Assembly: GCA_024401095.1 (NCBI GenBank)
Contig: JAKSLR010000016.1
Span: 1 to 64,000 of the forward strand
DNA: 64,000 nt
Reading direction: 5' to 3'
Source of the DNA: Bacteroidaceae bacterium
GTDB lineage: Bacteria; Bacteroidota; Bacteroidia; Bacteroidales; Bacteroidaceae
The translations under genes and the position numbers were made by a program. The notes under the pieces were generated by a model. That model made no database searches and was not told where the DNA came from. It saw nothing but the letters and a program-made list of their open reading frames with translations. This document shows positions 26,998 through 35,265 of this stretch, one piece after another. Within the stretch, counting starts at the first letter, position 1, and every line of letters starts with the position of its first letter.

Positions 26998-28785
26998 ATG
27001 AAATCATTACCAACCAAAATAGTCTCTCTGAGTGCAAGAATTACAATGGTAGGCATTATTGCCATAGTATTATTCCTGTATTTGCAAGATACCCAAGAGT
27101 TTACATACTTCTACAGAGAACAGAACCAACTCTTCCTATGGGATAACCAAGTTATTTCAAAAACGTTACTTACCATAGGCGGTTTGTGTAAAGTTATGGC
27201 TCAAGTGCTTGTACAATACTTTGTACTTGCCAAAATGGGTGCAGTAATTACCACGCTAATTTGTCTTATAGGCGCACATTTCCTGTGGTGTGCATTAAAG
27301 AATCTTTGTAACAACTGGTTTATGATTCCTGTTTGCTTCCTTCCATTCGTCATCTATAATGTCTACCTCATGGATAATTACGCCAAATATGAGGGCATTA
27401 TTGCATTATGTATAATGGCAATCTTCTTCTGGATTCATACGTTACTAAATAATCAGAATAATTATGTAAGGTTGGGAATCTCTTGTATATTGACACTAAT
27501 AGTATATCTCCTGTTTGGATCTGTAGCATTGTTATTGTCTTTCTGTGTTTTAATCTATGAATTTATTCTAAGTCCAAAGAAAGGGCTATTATTTGCTGCG
27601 CCAATAATCCTTGTATTAGCAGTAGGCCTGATAGCAGTAAACCAAGCCTACCTCATTGGCTTTGGACAAGCTTACGGTATGCAACATTATACAGAATACT
27701 ATTTTGAACCAACAGGATTCTATTCATTGTCATGGATAATCACAATTACACTAATACCCATATTCTGGCTATTCGGTAAATCTAAAATAAACGCTTTATG
27801 GCTACATAGCGCATTGGCAATTATACTAACTGCTTTTCTGCCCTATCTTTATAATACGCTCGGTGATAATCATCAGGATAAAGGCATGTATAGCCTGGAA
27901 CGTATCATTCATTATGCAGATACCGAGCAGTGGGACGAAATTATTGCATTGGGACATTCAGAAACTAGCAATTACATAAATCTGAACTACCTTAATCTGG
28001 CTTTAAGCAAGAAAGGACAACTGTTGGAAAAACTCTTTCAATATGAACAAAACAGCAGTCAGGCTGTATTTCTGGATTATCAGCAGTTTACAGATATAGG
28101 TGTTCTCAGAGCGCGTCAGTATTATCAGATGGGAGCTATTGGTGCATCTCAGATGAACGCAGTTAGTGCCAAGATGAGTATGGCAGAAGGAAGTCCTTCC
28201 ATGCAACAACTTATCATAAAGAACTATATCATTACAGGTAGATACAAAATTGCTGAAAAATACATTCAAGAACTGGAAAAAACCTGGTATTACGCAGATT
28301 GGGCAACATCCATGCGTAAATATCTTTATAATGATAAAGCAGTTGAATCGGATCCAGAACTTGGAATGAAACGAAGAGACTTGCCTAAGGATAATGAAAC
28401 CTTTACAATCTATGCAGGTATTTATAACGATACACAAACAGTAATGACTGCAAATCCCGATGAATCTGCAGCTTCTGATTATGCCATAGCTTGCATGTTG
28501 CTGGACAAGAATTTTAATTATATAATTCCATTTACCCAGTTTAATTATGAAAATGGGTACTGGAAAGAACTTCCAGAGCGTTTACAGGAAGCCATCCTAA
28601 CTGCACAGGAACAGAATATGGATTTTGCCAAGCAATTTGGTATTAGCGATGAAATGATTGAAAGATTTGCCCAATTCCGAAAGGATGCACTGAACTTACG
28701 TCATAATGGTGGAGCAGTAACCCAATTAGCTTCACGATGGGGAAATACGTTCTGGTATTACATGTTAAGAAATAAAGGAAAATGA
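26998..28785 (+). CDS. DUF6057-type membrane protein with C-terminal helical repeat domain (595 aa)
   Basis: An inner-membrane protein of unknown function, recognised as resembling the Bacteroidota DUF6057 family. The first 280 residues carry about eight hydrophobic helices (e.g. MVGIIAIVLFLYL, PIILVLAVGLIAV, LPIF-type segments near 250). The remaining half is soluble and alpha-helical, beginning YSLERIIHYADTEQWDEII, and looks like a TPR-like solenoid. The start is set at 26998 because an upstream TTG lies inside the promoter. It overlaps the next gene by ATGA, so the two proteins probably work together in the envelope. Confidence 0.75.
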   Translation: MKSLPTKIVSLSARITMVGIIAIVLFLYLQDTQEFTYFYREQNQLFLWDNQVISKTLLTIGGLCKVMAQVLVQYFVLAKMGAVITTLICLIGAHFLWCALKNLCNNWFMIPVCFLPFVIYNVYLMDNYAKYEGIIALCIMAIFFWIHTLLNNQNNYVRLGISCILTLIVYLLFGSVALLLSFCVLIYEFILSPKKGLLFAAPIILVLAVGLIAVNQAYLIGFGQAYGMQHYTEYYFEPTGFYSLSWIITITLIPIFWLFGKSKINALWLHSALAIILTAFLPYLYNTLGDNHQDKGMYSLERIIHYADTEQWDEIIALGHSETSNYINLNYLNLALSKKGQLLEKLFQYEQNSSQAVFLDYQQFTDIGVLRARQYYQMGAIGASQMNAVSAKMSMAEGSPSMQQLIIKNYIITGRYKIAEKYIQELEKTWYYADWATSMRKYLYNDKAVESDPELGMKRRDLPKDNETFTIYAGIYNDTQTVMTANPDESAASDYAIACMLLDKNFNYIIPFTQFNYENGYWKELPERLQEAILTAQEQNMDFAKQFGISDEMIERFAQFRKDALNLRHNGGAVTQLASRWGNTFWYYMLRNKGK

Positions 28786-30242
28786 AAAAAGGACTCTATC
28801 TTATAGTACTTCTCTTGCTATGTGCTTGTGGAGAAGCTGAAATACAAATAACCAAGACAACTCAGGAAGAGGTTACGATTGCACCTGATTACAAGGATGT
28901 AACCATTCCAATGAATATAGCACCCCTGAACTTTCAGACTGATCTGGAAGGAAAAACAGGTCTGGTTATCAGCGACGGAAAGACTAGTATTTCGGTTCAT
29001 GCCAAAGATGGAGTGTTTCACATTCCTATGCAGTCCTGGAAGGAACTGTTGGCACAGAATGCAGGAAAAGATATAACTTTTACCGTCTGTCAGGAAAAGA
29101 ACGGCCAATGGGAAGGATTCAAGCCTTTCCAGATGCATGTTGCTCCAGAAGAAGCTGATCCATACCTGGCTTATCGACTCCTGATTTCATGCTATGGCCA
29201 ATGGAACGAGATGGGTATCTACCAGCGTGACATTTCTACTTACGAGCAGAGCCCTATTTTTGAAAATAAGAATACGGATCACAACTGTCTGAACTGCCAT
29301 ACCTTTAATGCAAGGGATCCAAAGACCATGCTCTTTCACATGCGTGCCAAGAATGCTGGTACTTTTATGCTAAAAGATGGCCAAATGGAGAAACTGGATA
29401 CTAAGACAGACAGTACCATGTCTGCATTGGTTTATCCTTATTGGCACCCAACAGGCGATTATATTGCAGCTTCTACTAATATAACCGTCCAAACCTGGTT
29501 CTTTAATCATCCTAATACCCTGGAAGTATTTGATACAAATTCGGATGTAGTGCTTTACGATGTGAACAAGCATGAGATATTTTCCAATCAATTCCTAAAA
29601 AACGACAGTGTAATGGAAAGTTTCCCAACTTTCTCTCCTGACGGAAAAAGCTTATACTACCTCTCTACTCCTATGCGTAAGATGCCAGAAGATTTCAAGA
29701 ACTGGAAATTTAGTCTTTGCCGTATAGACTTTGATCCTGCTACACGAAAATTAGGAGAAAAGGTAGATACTATCTATAATGCAAATACCACCGGCAAAAG
29801 TGTTTCTTTTCCAAAGATTTCTCCTGACGGAAAGCTCATAGTATTTGGCTTGCAGGAATTTGGAAACTTTTCTGCCTGGCACAAGGATTGCGACCTTTAT
29901 GCATACCGTATTGCCGATGGTAAAATTTATCCGCTTACCGAAGCAAACAGTGATGAAAGTGAAAGCTATCATTCCTGGAGCAGTAATAACCGCTGGATGG
30001 TCTTCTCTAGCCGACGTGAAGATGGTTTGAATACCCGCTTATACATGACGTATATAGATAAAGACGGAAAAGCTCATAAAGCCTTTCTTTTGCCACAGGA
30101 TGATCCTGTAAAGTATTATGCAGAACTCATGGAGGCTTATAACTTACCGGAGTTTGTAAGCGGTAAAGTGGAATTAAGTCAGTACGAGGTGGCAAGTTTG
30201 ATGAAAAACACAGAAGCCAAAAAAGTAACTTACAGTAAATAA
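28782..30242 (+). CDS. Beta-propeller (PD40/TolB-like) lipoprotein with one c-type heme motif (486 aa)
   Basis: A predicted lipoprotein (lipobox LCAC, Cys16). A single CLNCH motif at residues 169-173 could bind a covalent heme c. The C-terminal half has repeated WD40/PD40-like blades: SFPTFSPDGKSLYYLS, SFPKISPDGKLIVFGL and YHSWSSNNRWMVFSSRR. Family members in Bacteroidota are annotated as TolB-like or cytochrome-like, with no known role. Translationally coupled to the DUF6057 membrane protein, so a joint redox or sensing function at the envelope is possible but unproven. Heme attachment would need the cytochrome c maturation system. Confidence 0.78.
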   Translation: MKKGLYLIVLLLLCACGEAEIQITKTTQEEVTIAPDYKDVTIPMNIAPLNFQTDLEGKTGLVISDGKTSISVHAKDGVFHIPMQSWKELLAQNAGKDITFTVCQEKNGQWEGFKPFQMHVAPEEADPYLAYRLLISCYGQWNEMGIYQRDISTYEQSPIFENKNTDHNCLNCHTFNARDPKTMLFHMRAKNAGTFMLKDGQMEKLDTKTDSTMSALVYPYWHPTGDYIAASTNITVQTWFFNHPNTLEVFDTNSDVVLYDVNKHEIFSNQFLKNDSVMESFPTFSPDGKSLYYLSTPMRKMPEDFKNWKFSLCRIDFDPATRKLGEKVDTIYNANTTGKSVSFPKISPDGKLIVFGLQEFGNFSAWHKDCDLYAYRIADGKIYPLTEANSDESESYHSWSSNNRWMVFSSRREDGLNTRLYMTYIDKDGKAHKAFLLPQDDPVKYYAELMEAYNLPEFVSGKVELSQYEVASLMKNTEAKKVTYSK

Positions 30243-30250
30243 TTCGTCTC

Positions 30251-30328
30251 TAAGGCGCTATTTTCATCCAAACCATCATGTATTCGTCTGGGCAATGTTT
30301 GCGGCTTACAGCGCCTTAAAACATTGCC
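30251..30328. other. Pseudoknot-capable interleaved inverted repeats
   Basis: TAAGGCGCT (30251-30259) is complementary to AGCGCCTTA (30310-30318). GGCAATGTTT (30291-30300) is complementary to AAACATTGCC (30319-30328). The order of arms (1, 2, 1', 2') with arms 1' and 2' directly adjacent is an H-type pseudoknot arrangement with stacked 9-bp and 10-bp stems. It starts 8 nt after a stop codon. Confidence 0.6.
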
Positions 30329-30398
30329 ATTCCCGATTTCTTTAGTTCACTTTACACCTTTTGTTTGTTTACTGAATAGCTCACAACCTTATCTACAA

Positions 30399-30582
30399 CT
30401 CTTCACCCTTCACCTTTTTGCGTTAACTACCTATCTATAAGCAGTTTACAAAGGTGAAGAGCGTTCACAGCTCTTCACCACTCTTCACCGGTGAAAAGTA
30501 GGTGAAGAGTTAAATCAACTCTTCACCCTCATAATGTGCTGTAAATCTTAAAATTAGAAGCAAAAGGTGAAGAGGTGAAGAG
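30399..30582. repeat. Cluster of GGTGAAGAG / CTCTTCACC repeats
   Basis: CTCTTCACC occurs at 30399, 30471, 30481 and 30519; its complement GGTGAAGAG occurs at 30453, 30501, 30566 and 30574 (start positions). They form hairpins 30453-30479 (9-bp stem) and 30501-30527 (10-bp stem, 7-nt loop) and a near-palindrome at 30481-30498. Degenerate copies also occur at 30408 and 30490. Confidence 0.9.
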
Positions 30583-30640
30583 TCATGCATAAATTCTCTT
30601 TCGTTTTTTTGTTCCAGGCATAACTTGTCCTTCTGGCTCT

Positions 30641-30698
30641 GCCAAACTGTTGACAGACTTCTGTCAACCTTATGATAGGACCCTGTCATAGTCTTGGC
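30641..30698. other. Three-way-junction-like inverted repeat element
   Basis: GCCAA (30641-30645) can close with TTGGC (30694-30698). Inside, GTTGACAG (30649-30656) pairs with CTGTCAAC (30661-30668) around ACTT, and TATGATAG (30671-30678) pairs with CTGTCATA (30683-30690, one G-U) around GACC. Two similar tetraloop hairpins are thus enclosed by one stem. Confidence 0.5.
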
Positions 30699-30829
30699 TG
30701 AGTATTAACAAAATGCTTTGAATAACGAATTATACTAATTATAAAATAATCAGCCTATTACTTATTATTATATTTTGATTATTTTTTTTTAATAATCTCA
30801 ATAATTGCTGTATATTAGCACAAAAATCA

Positions 30830-31981
30830 ATGATTATGGCAAATATTAATCCTTTTGTAGTACATGGTCATATTCCACCAGAACTGTTTTGTGATCGAAA
30901 AGAAGAATCTGAGAAACTCTTGCATTTCCTCAATAATCAGCAAAATGTAGTCTTATCTGCTCCTCGAAGAATGGGTAAGGCAAAACTGGTAGAATTTGTG
31001 TTTGATAAACCCGAGATGTCGGATAAATACATCACTGTATTCATTGATATTCTTGAAACAGGAAATCTACGCGAGTTTATTTTCTCGCTAGGCAATGCTG
31101 TATTCAATCGTATTGCAAAACGAAGTGAACGTCTTATGAAGCTCTTTACTTCTGCAATAAAATCCCTTCAGGCTTCCTTTGGCTACGACCCCATACAAGG
31201 AATGCCAACTTTCGATATAAAACTTGGTGATCTCATTTATCCGGAATATACCTTAAAAGAAATCTTCTCCTATATTGATCAAGCAGATAAACGCTGCCTG
31301 ATAGTTATTGATGAGTTTCAGCAAATCTGTAATTATCCGGAAAAGAATATTGAAGCAACCTTGCGTACGTATATTCAAAAGTCAAAGAATGCCAATTTCG
31401 TTTTTGCAGGAAGTCAAAGAAGAATCATGAGCGAAATGTTCGGTTCAGAAAAAAGACCATTTTATAATAGTGCTCGTGAGATAGATCTAGACGCAATTGA
31501 TCTTTCTGTATATATAAACTTTGTTCAAGAACAATTTAAAAAAGCTACGAGGTCAATTCTGCCTGAAGCCATTGAGAAAGTTTATGGAACATTTAAAGGT
31601 GTTACATTATACAATCAACAGATAATGAATGATGCCTTTGATATGGCTCAGGACGGTGAGGTGATTGATTTAGTCAAGGTAGATTTACTAATTAATGATT
31701 TCATTAAGGAAAACGACAAAAGAATCAGAGAACTACTACATTTTGTTACCGATAATCAAAAAGAAGTACTATATGCTATTGCCTCAGAAGGAGAAGTCAG
31801 TGGAATCACCTCGTCTGCTTTTACCAAAAAGCATCGGCTAAAATCTCCAAGTTCTACACAATCAGCACTAAAGTCACTTTTAAAATCCGATTTGATTACC
31901 AGAAAAAATGGACTTTATTCTGTCTCTGATCCATTAATGGATCTTTGGTTACAGAAAAAGGTTAACAAAATTTCTATTTAA
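30830..31981 (+). CDS. Archaeal-type/STAND-like ATPase with degenerate P-loop (383 aa)
   Basis: A member of the AAA-like ATPase family whose proteins start NPFVVHGHIPPELFCDR, have an N-terminal P-loop and end with a winged helix. The Walker A region is APRRMGKAK (residues 44-52), where the family normally has GKT/GKS; Ala51 replaces the Mg-coordinating Thr/Ser. Walker B is intact (CLIVIDEFQQI). The C-terminal winged helix includes SSTQSALKSLLKSDLITRKN and ends SVSDPLMDLWLQKK. Roles in this family are mostly unknown. It stands alone beside repeat-rich DNA, consistent with an accessory gene. A second ATG at 30836 is an alternative start. Confidence 0.82.
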   Translation: MIMANINPFVVHGHIPPELFCDRKEESEKLLHFLNNQQNVVLSAPRRMGKAKLVEFVFDKPEMSDKYITVFIDILETGNLREFIFSLGNAVFNRIAKRSERLMKLFTSAIKSLQASFGYDPIQGMPTFDIKLGDLIYPEYTLKEIFSYIDQADKRCLIVIDEFQQICNYPEKNIEATLRTYIQKSKNANFVFAGSQRRIMSEMFGSEKRPFYNSAREIDLDAIDLSVYINFVQEQFKKATRSILPEAIEKVYGTFKGVTLYNQQIMNDAFDMAQDGEVIDLVKVDLLINDFIKENDKRIRELLHFVTDNQKEVLYAIASEGEVSGITSSAFTKKHRLKSPSSTQSALKSLLKSDLITRKNGLYSVSDPLMDLWLQKKVNKISI

Positions 31982-32100
31982 GTTAAATGTCAGACACTCG
32001 TTCTCCTATCCTTTTTCTGTCTTCACTACGCTTCCATTCCCTCCAAAGGGTTTGTAAGGTTTTTACAAGTCTTTTCATAAATAATTTTGATTTTAGGTAA

Positions 32101-32139
32101 TAAAAAAAGGAGGTGCAACTTGTTCAGTTGCACCTCCTT
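32101..32139 (-). terminator. Rho-independent terminator of the GH3 gene
   Basis: A 14-bp perfect stem (32107-32120 with 32126-32139), a 5-nt loop, then, read on the minus strand, a run of seven T (including the two that pair at the base of the stem). It contains GGAGG-like sequence only because of the stem composition. Confidence 0.9.
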
Positions 32140-32161
32140 AAGTATTGTATCGTTCGTTTCA

Positions 32162-34381
32162 TCAATCAATGTTAATTGTGGTCTGCAGTGGCAGGTTATC
32201 TGAAGAACCGCCTACATAAATGACCGCCTTACCCTTTTCTACGTTCCAAGCATGCTGGAACTCATTCCAATGGCGAAGCTGCTCAACAGGAATACTGATG
32301 GTGACCTCTGTGGTCTCACCAGACTTGACAGCTACGCGCTTGAAGCCCTTCAGCTCATACTTAGGACGTTCTACCTTAGAATCTGGACGAGCTACATAAA
32401 CCTGAGCTACTTCATCAGCTTCCATACCACCCTGGTTAGCCAACTTAAAGGTAACCTCAATGTTCTCCTTGTCAGCCTTAGCCTTCAAGTCTGAATACTT
32501 GAAGTCAACGTATGAAAGACCATATCCGAATGGATACATAGGCTTTACATTCTTGGTTGCATACCAACGATAACCTACAAAGATACCTTCTGTATAATCA
32601 GCATCAGCCTTACGTTCTGTTCTTCTGTTAGAATTCTGACCAGCATTAACCAAGTTTACGAATACATCGCCAGCTTCTTCTTCCTTCTGTGGATAAACAC
32701 CCAAAGCATAAGCAGGAGAATCCTCCAGCTTCATAGGCAAAGTAAATGGAAGCTTACCTGATGGAGCAATCTTACCAGTCAGGACATCTGCCAATGCATT
32801 ACCACCTTCAGTACCATTGAACCAGCTGTAAACAAGACCCTTTGTAACCTTCTGTACTTCACGGAGATCTACAGGAGCACCTGCTACCATGATAGCCACA
32901 ACCTTAGGATTAACCTCTGCAATAGCCTTCAACAAGTCTTCCTGTCCAAAAGGAAGCTGAATAGTGGTACGGTCTGAACCCTCAGTCTCAACCTCACGAT
33001 TGTCACCACCAACGAACAGAACGATGTCAGCACCCTTAGCAGCCTTCAATGCCTCTGCCTTCATAGCAGCCAGTTCTTTCTGATACTGAGCCATAGCAGC
33101 CTCGTCAACAGGCTGACCACGACGAGCACGTGGAGCAGGCTTATAGCCCTGTGCATACTTTATCTTAGCCTTACCCTTCAATGCCTTCTGCAAACCTTCC
33201 AGTGGAGTTACCTCGTAGAGGGTCTTAACACCAGCACCTACACCACCAAGTGCCATGGTACGGGTTGCATTATCACCAATAACTGCAACAGTCTTCACCT
33301 TCTTGGTCAAAGGAAGCATACCTTCGTTCTTCAAAAGAACAATGCTCTTAGAAGCAACCTTGTAAGCAATAGCCTGAGTCTCTGGCTGAGAAGTTACCTT
33401 AGTATTTGCTACATCCTTTGGAACTGCAGGGATAGCCAGACGAACGCGAAGCAAGTTACGAACCTTTGAATCAATAACCTCCATAGGAACAACACCAGCT
33501 TTTACAGAGTCTACCAATGCCTGTCCCATATAAGTGCTACTTGGCATTTCAACATCCAAACCACCAATAGCAGCACCTACAGTAGAATGAGTGCCACCCC
33601 AGTCAGAGATGATGATACCCTTGAAACCCCACTCGTTACGCAAGATGCGATTCTGCAAGTTGTCATTCTCAGAACACCACTTACCCCAGACTTTATTGTA
33701 AGCAGCCATGACACCCATAGCATTTGCACGCTTAACAGCCATTTCAAATGGAGTAAGATAAATTTCACGCAGTGCACGCTCGGTAATATTTGCATTTACA
33801 AAGCCGCGCATGTTCTCCTGGCTATTAACAGCATAGTGCTTCAAGCAGACAGCTTCCTGCTGATCCTGTGAACCCATGGTATAACCTACTGCCAATTCAC
33901 CACTCAAGATAGGATCCTCGCTGAGGTACTCGTAAGTACGACCGCCAACAGGAAGACGCTGGATATTCATGGCTGGACCCAAAATCATATCCTTACCACG
34001 AAGTTTCGCCTCAATGGCCATACCCTTACCATACTCATAAGCAATTTCTGGACTCCAAGTTGCAGCCAAAGCAGAACCTGTAGGGAAGAATGTTGCACGG
34101 TCAGTTTCCCATCCCAGTGGCTTCCAAGAGTGAGGTTCCATTTCTTCACGAATACCAAAAGGACCATCGGCATATTCAATATCAGCTATGCCTAATCTTT
34201 CAATACCTGCAGAAGAGAACATGTTTTTGCCATGCAGCATATTTACCTTTTCTTCCAATGTCATACCCTTGATAATCTCTGTAATTTCAGCTTCGTGCTG
34301 AAGCAGAGGATGGGTATTCTGAGCCTGTGCCTGCAATGCCAAAAAAGCAAAGCCCAGCAATAAAAAATTTTTCCTCATCAT
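32162..34381 (-). CDS. Glycoside hydrolase family 3 beta-glucosidase-like enzyme (739 aa)
   Basis: A secreted retaining glycosidase. Signal peptide MMRKNFLLLGFAFLALQAQAQ, then the GH3 N-terminal domain with KHYAVNSQE (181-189) and the nucleophile Asp260 in IIISDWGGTH. It continues into the alpha/beta sandwich domain and a C-terminal fibronectin-III-like domain (YVDFKYSDLKAKADKENIEV onward). Probable activity on beta-gluco- or xylo-oligosaccharides in the periplasm. It is monocistronic with its own promoter and terminator, and no SusCD or sensor is adjacent, so it is not in a polysaccharide-utilisation locus here. Confidence 0.94.
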   Translation of the reverse strand: MMRKNFLLLGFAFLALQAQAQNTHPLLQHEAEITEIIKGMTLEEKVNMLHGKNMFSSAGIERLGIADIEYADGPFGIREEMEPHSWKPLGWETDRATFFPTGSALAATWSPEIAYEYGKGMAIEAKLRGKDMILGPAMNIQRLPVGGRTYEYLSEDPILSGELAVGYTMGSQDQQEAVCLKHYAVNSQENMRGFVNANITERALREIYLTPFEMAVKRANAMGVMAAYNKVWGKWCSENDNLQNRILRNEWGFKGIIISDWGGTHSTVGAAIGGLDVEMPSSTYMGQALVDSVKAGVVPMEVIDSKVRNLLRVRLAIPAVPKDVANTKVTSQPETQAIAYKVASKSIVLLKNEGMLPLTKKVKTVAVIGDNATRTMALGGVGAGVKTLYEVTPLEGLQKALKGKAKIKYAQGYKPAPRARRGQPVDEAAMAQYQKELAAMKAEALKAAKGADIVLFVGGDNREVETEGSDRTTIQLPFGQEDLLKAIAEVNPKVVAIMVAGAPVDLREVQKVTKGLVYSWFNGTEGGNALADVLTGKIAPSGKLPFTLPMKLEDSPAYALGVYPQKEEEAGDVFVNLVNAGQNSNRRTERKADADYTEGIFVGYRWYATKNVKPMYPFGYGLSYVDFKYSDLKAKADKENIEVTFKLANQGGMEADEVAQVYVARPDSKVERPKYELKGFKRVAVKSGETTEVTISIPVEQLRHWNEFQHAWNVEKGKAVIYVGGSSDNLPLQTTINID

Positions 34382-34416
34382 GTTTATATATTATAGTTTT
34401 GGTTTGTTTTGGTTTT

Positions 34417-34424
34417 CAAAGATA
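34417..34424 (-). promoter_or_regulatory. -7 element for the GH3 gene
   Basis: The minus strand reads TATCTTTG, a perfect TAnnTTTG, 35 nt before the start codon. Confidence 0.65.
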
Positions 34425-34497
34425 AATGAAAAAATCCGTATTTATGTTTTTTTGTGTCAAAAAAATAAAAAGGGAACGATTTCTTACCATTTTTATA

Positions 34498-34505
34498 TAC
34501 CTTTG
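34498..34505 (+). promoter_or_regulatory. -7 element for the dapB operon
   Basis: TACCTTTG matches TAnnTTTG, 23 nt before the dapB ATG at 34529. Confidence 0.65.
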
Positions 34506-34528
34506 CATCCGTTCAAATATACACTAAC

Positions 34529-35245
34529 ATGAAATTAGCATTAATAGGATACGGAAAAATGGGCAAGATGATTGAACAGATTGCCCTTGATAGAGGTCAC
34601 GAGATTGTTTGTAAAATAGATGTTGACAATCAGGAGGATTTCGAAAGTGAAGCCTTCAAAAGCGCAGAAGTTGCCATTGAGTTTACTGCTCCTCATGTGG
34701 CGTTCGGGAACTACCTGAAAGCATGGAAAGCGGGAGTAAAAGTGGTCAGTGGTTCTACCGGATGGCTCAAAGAACACGGTGAAGAAGTTCGCCATGCCTG
34801 TGAAGCAGAAGGCAAGACTCTTTTCTGGGCCAGCAATTTCAGCGTTGGTGTAGCCATCTTCTCTGCTGTCAATAAATATCTGGCAAAAATCATGAACCAG
34901 TTTGAGCAATATGATGTAAACATGGTTGAGACCCATCATGTCCATAAGCTTGATGCACCATCAGGTACTGCCATTACACTGGCAGAAGGTATCATTGAAA
35001 ATCTGGACCGCAAAAATCGCTGGGGACTTCATGAAACTGCAGAAGGCGTGCTTCGCATTGACGATATCCGTCGCAAAGAAGTGCCAGGTATTCATACCAT
35101 CAGCTATGATTCACCAGAAGACATCATTACTATCACACACGATGCACACAGCAGAAAAGGCTTTGCACTTGGCGCTGTCCTAGCTGCAGAATATACAGCT
35201 TCACACGAAGGGTTATTAAGCATGAGTGATTTATTTCAATTTTGA
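34529..35245 (+). CDS. dapB: 4-hydroxy-tetrahydrodipicolinate reductase (238 aa)
   Basis: Reduces hydroxytetrahydrodipicolinate in the lysine/meso-diaminopimelate pathway, feeding peptidoglycan synthesis. The N-terminal Rossmann loop is GYGKMGKMI, followed by EFTAPHVAFGN and ASNFSVGVAIF. The catalytic segment is ETHHVHKLDAPSGTA, containing the conserved HH and the substrate-binding K and SGT. It is shorter than the E. coli enzyme (273 aa), which is normal for Bacteroidota. First gene of dapB-lepB-WbqC. Confidence 0.96.
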   Translation: MKLALIGYGKMGKMIEQIALDRGHEIVCKIDVDNQEDFESEAFKSAEVAIEFTAPHVAFGNYLKAWKAGVKVVSGSTGWLKEHGEEVRHACEAEGKTLFWASNFSVGVAIFSAVNKYLAKIMNQFEQYDVNMVETHHVHKLDAPSGTAITLAEGIIENLDRKNRWGLHETAEGVLRIDDIRRKEVPGIHTISYDSPEDIITITHDAHSRKGFALGAVLAAEYTASHEGLLSMSDLFQF

Positions 35246-35265
35246 TTCAACCTATATAAAGAGAT

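Larger units (their letters stand above)
30243..30829. other. Non-coding region of about 590 bp rich in inverted repeats
   Basis: No plausible gene is seen on either strand. It contains three separate structured blocks: a pseudoknot-capable pair of inverted repeats (30251-30328), eight copies of a 9-bp repeat in both orientations (30399-30582), and a three-way-junction-like element (30641-30698). These are followed by an A+T-rich stretch leading into the ATPase gene. A weak -7-like TATATTAG is at 30811-30818. Confidence 0.8.

Noticed and set aside
32107..32139. GGAGGTGCAACT-like sequence suggesting a ribosome-binding site or small RNA
   Set aside because: It is one arm of a perfect terminator hairpin for the minus-strand GH3 gene.
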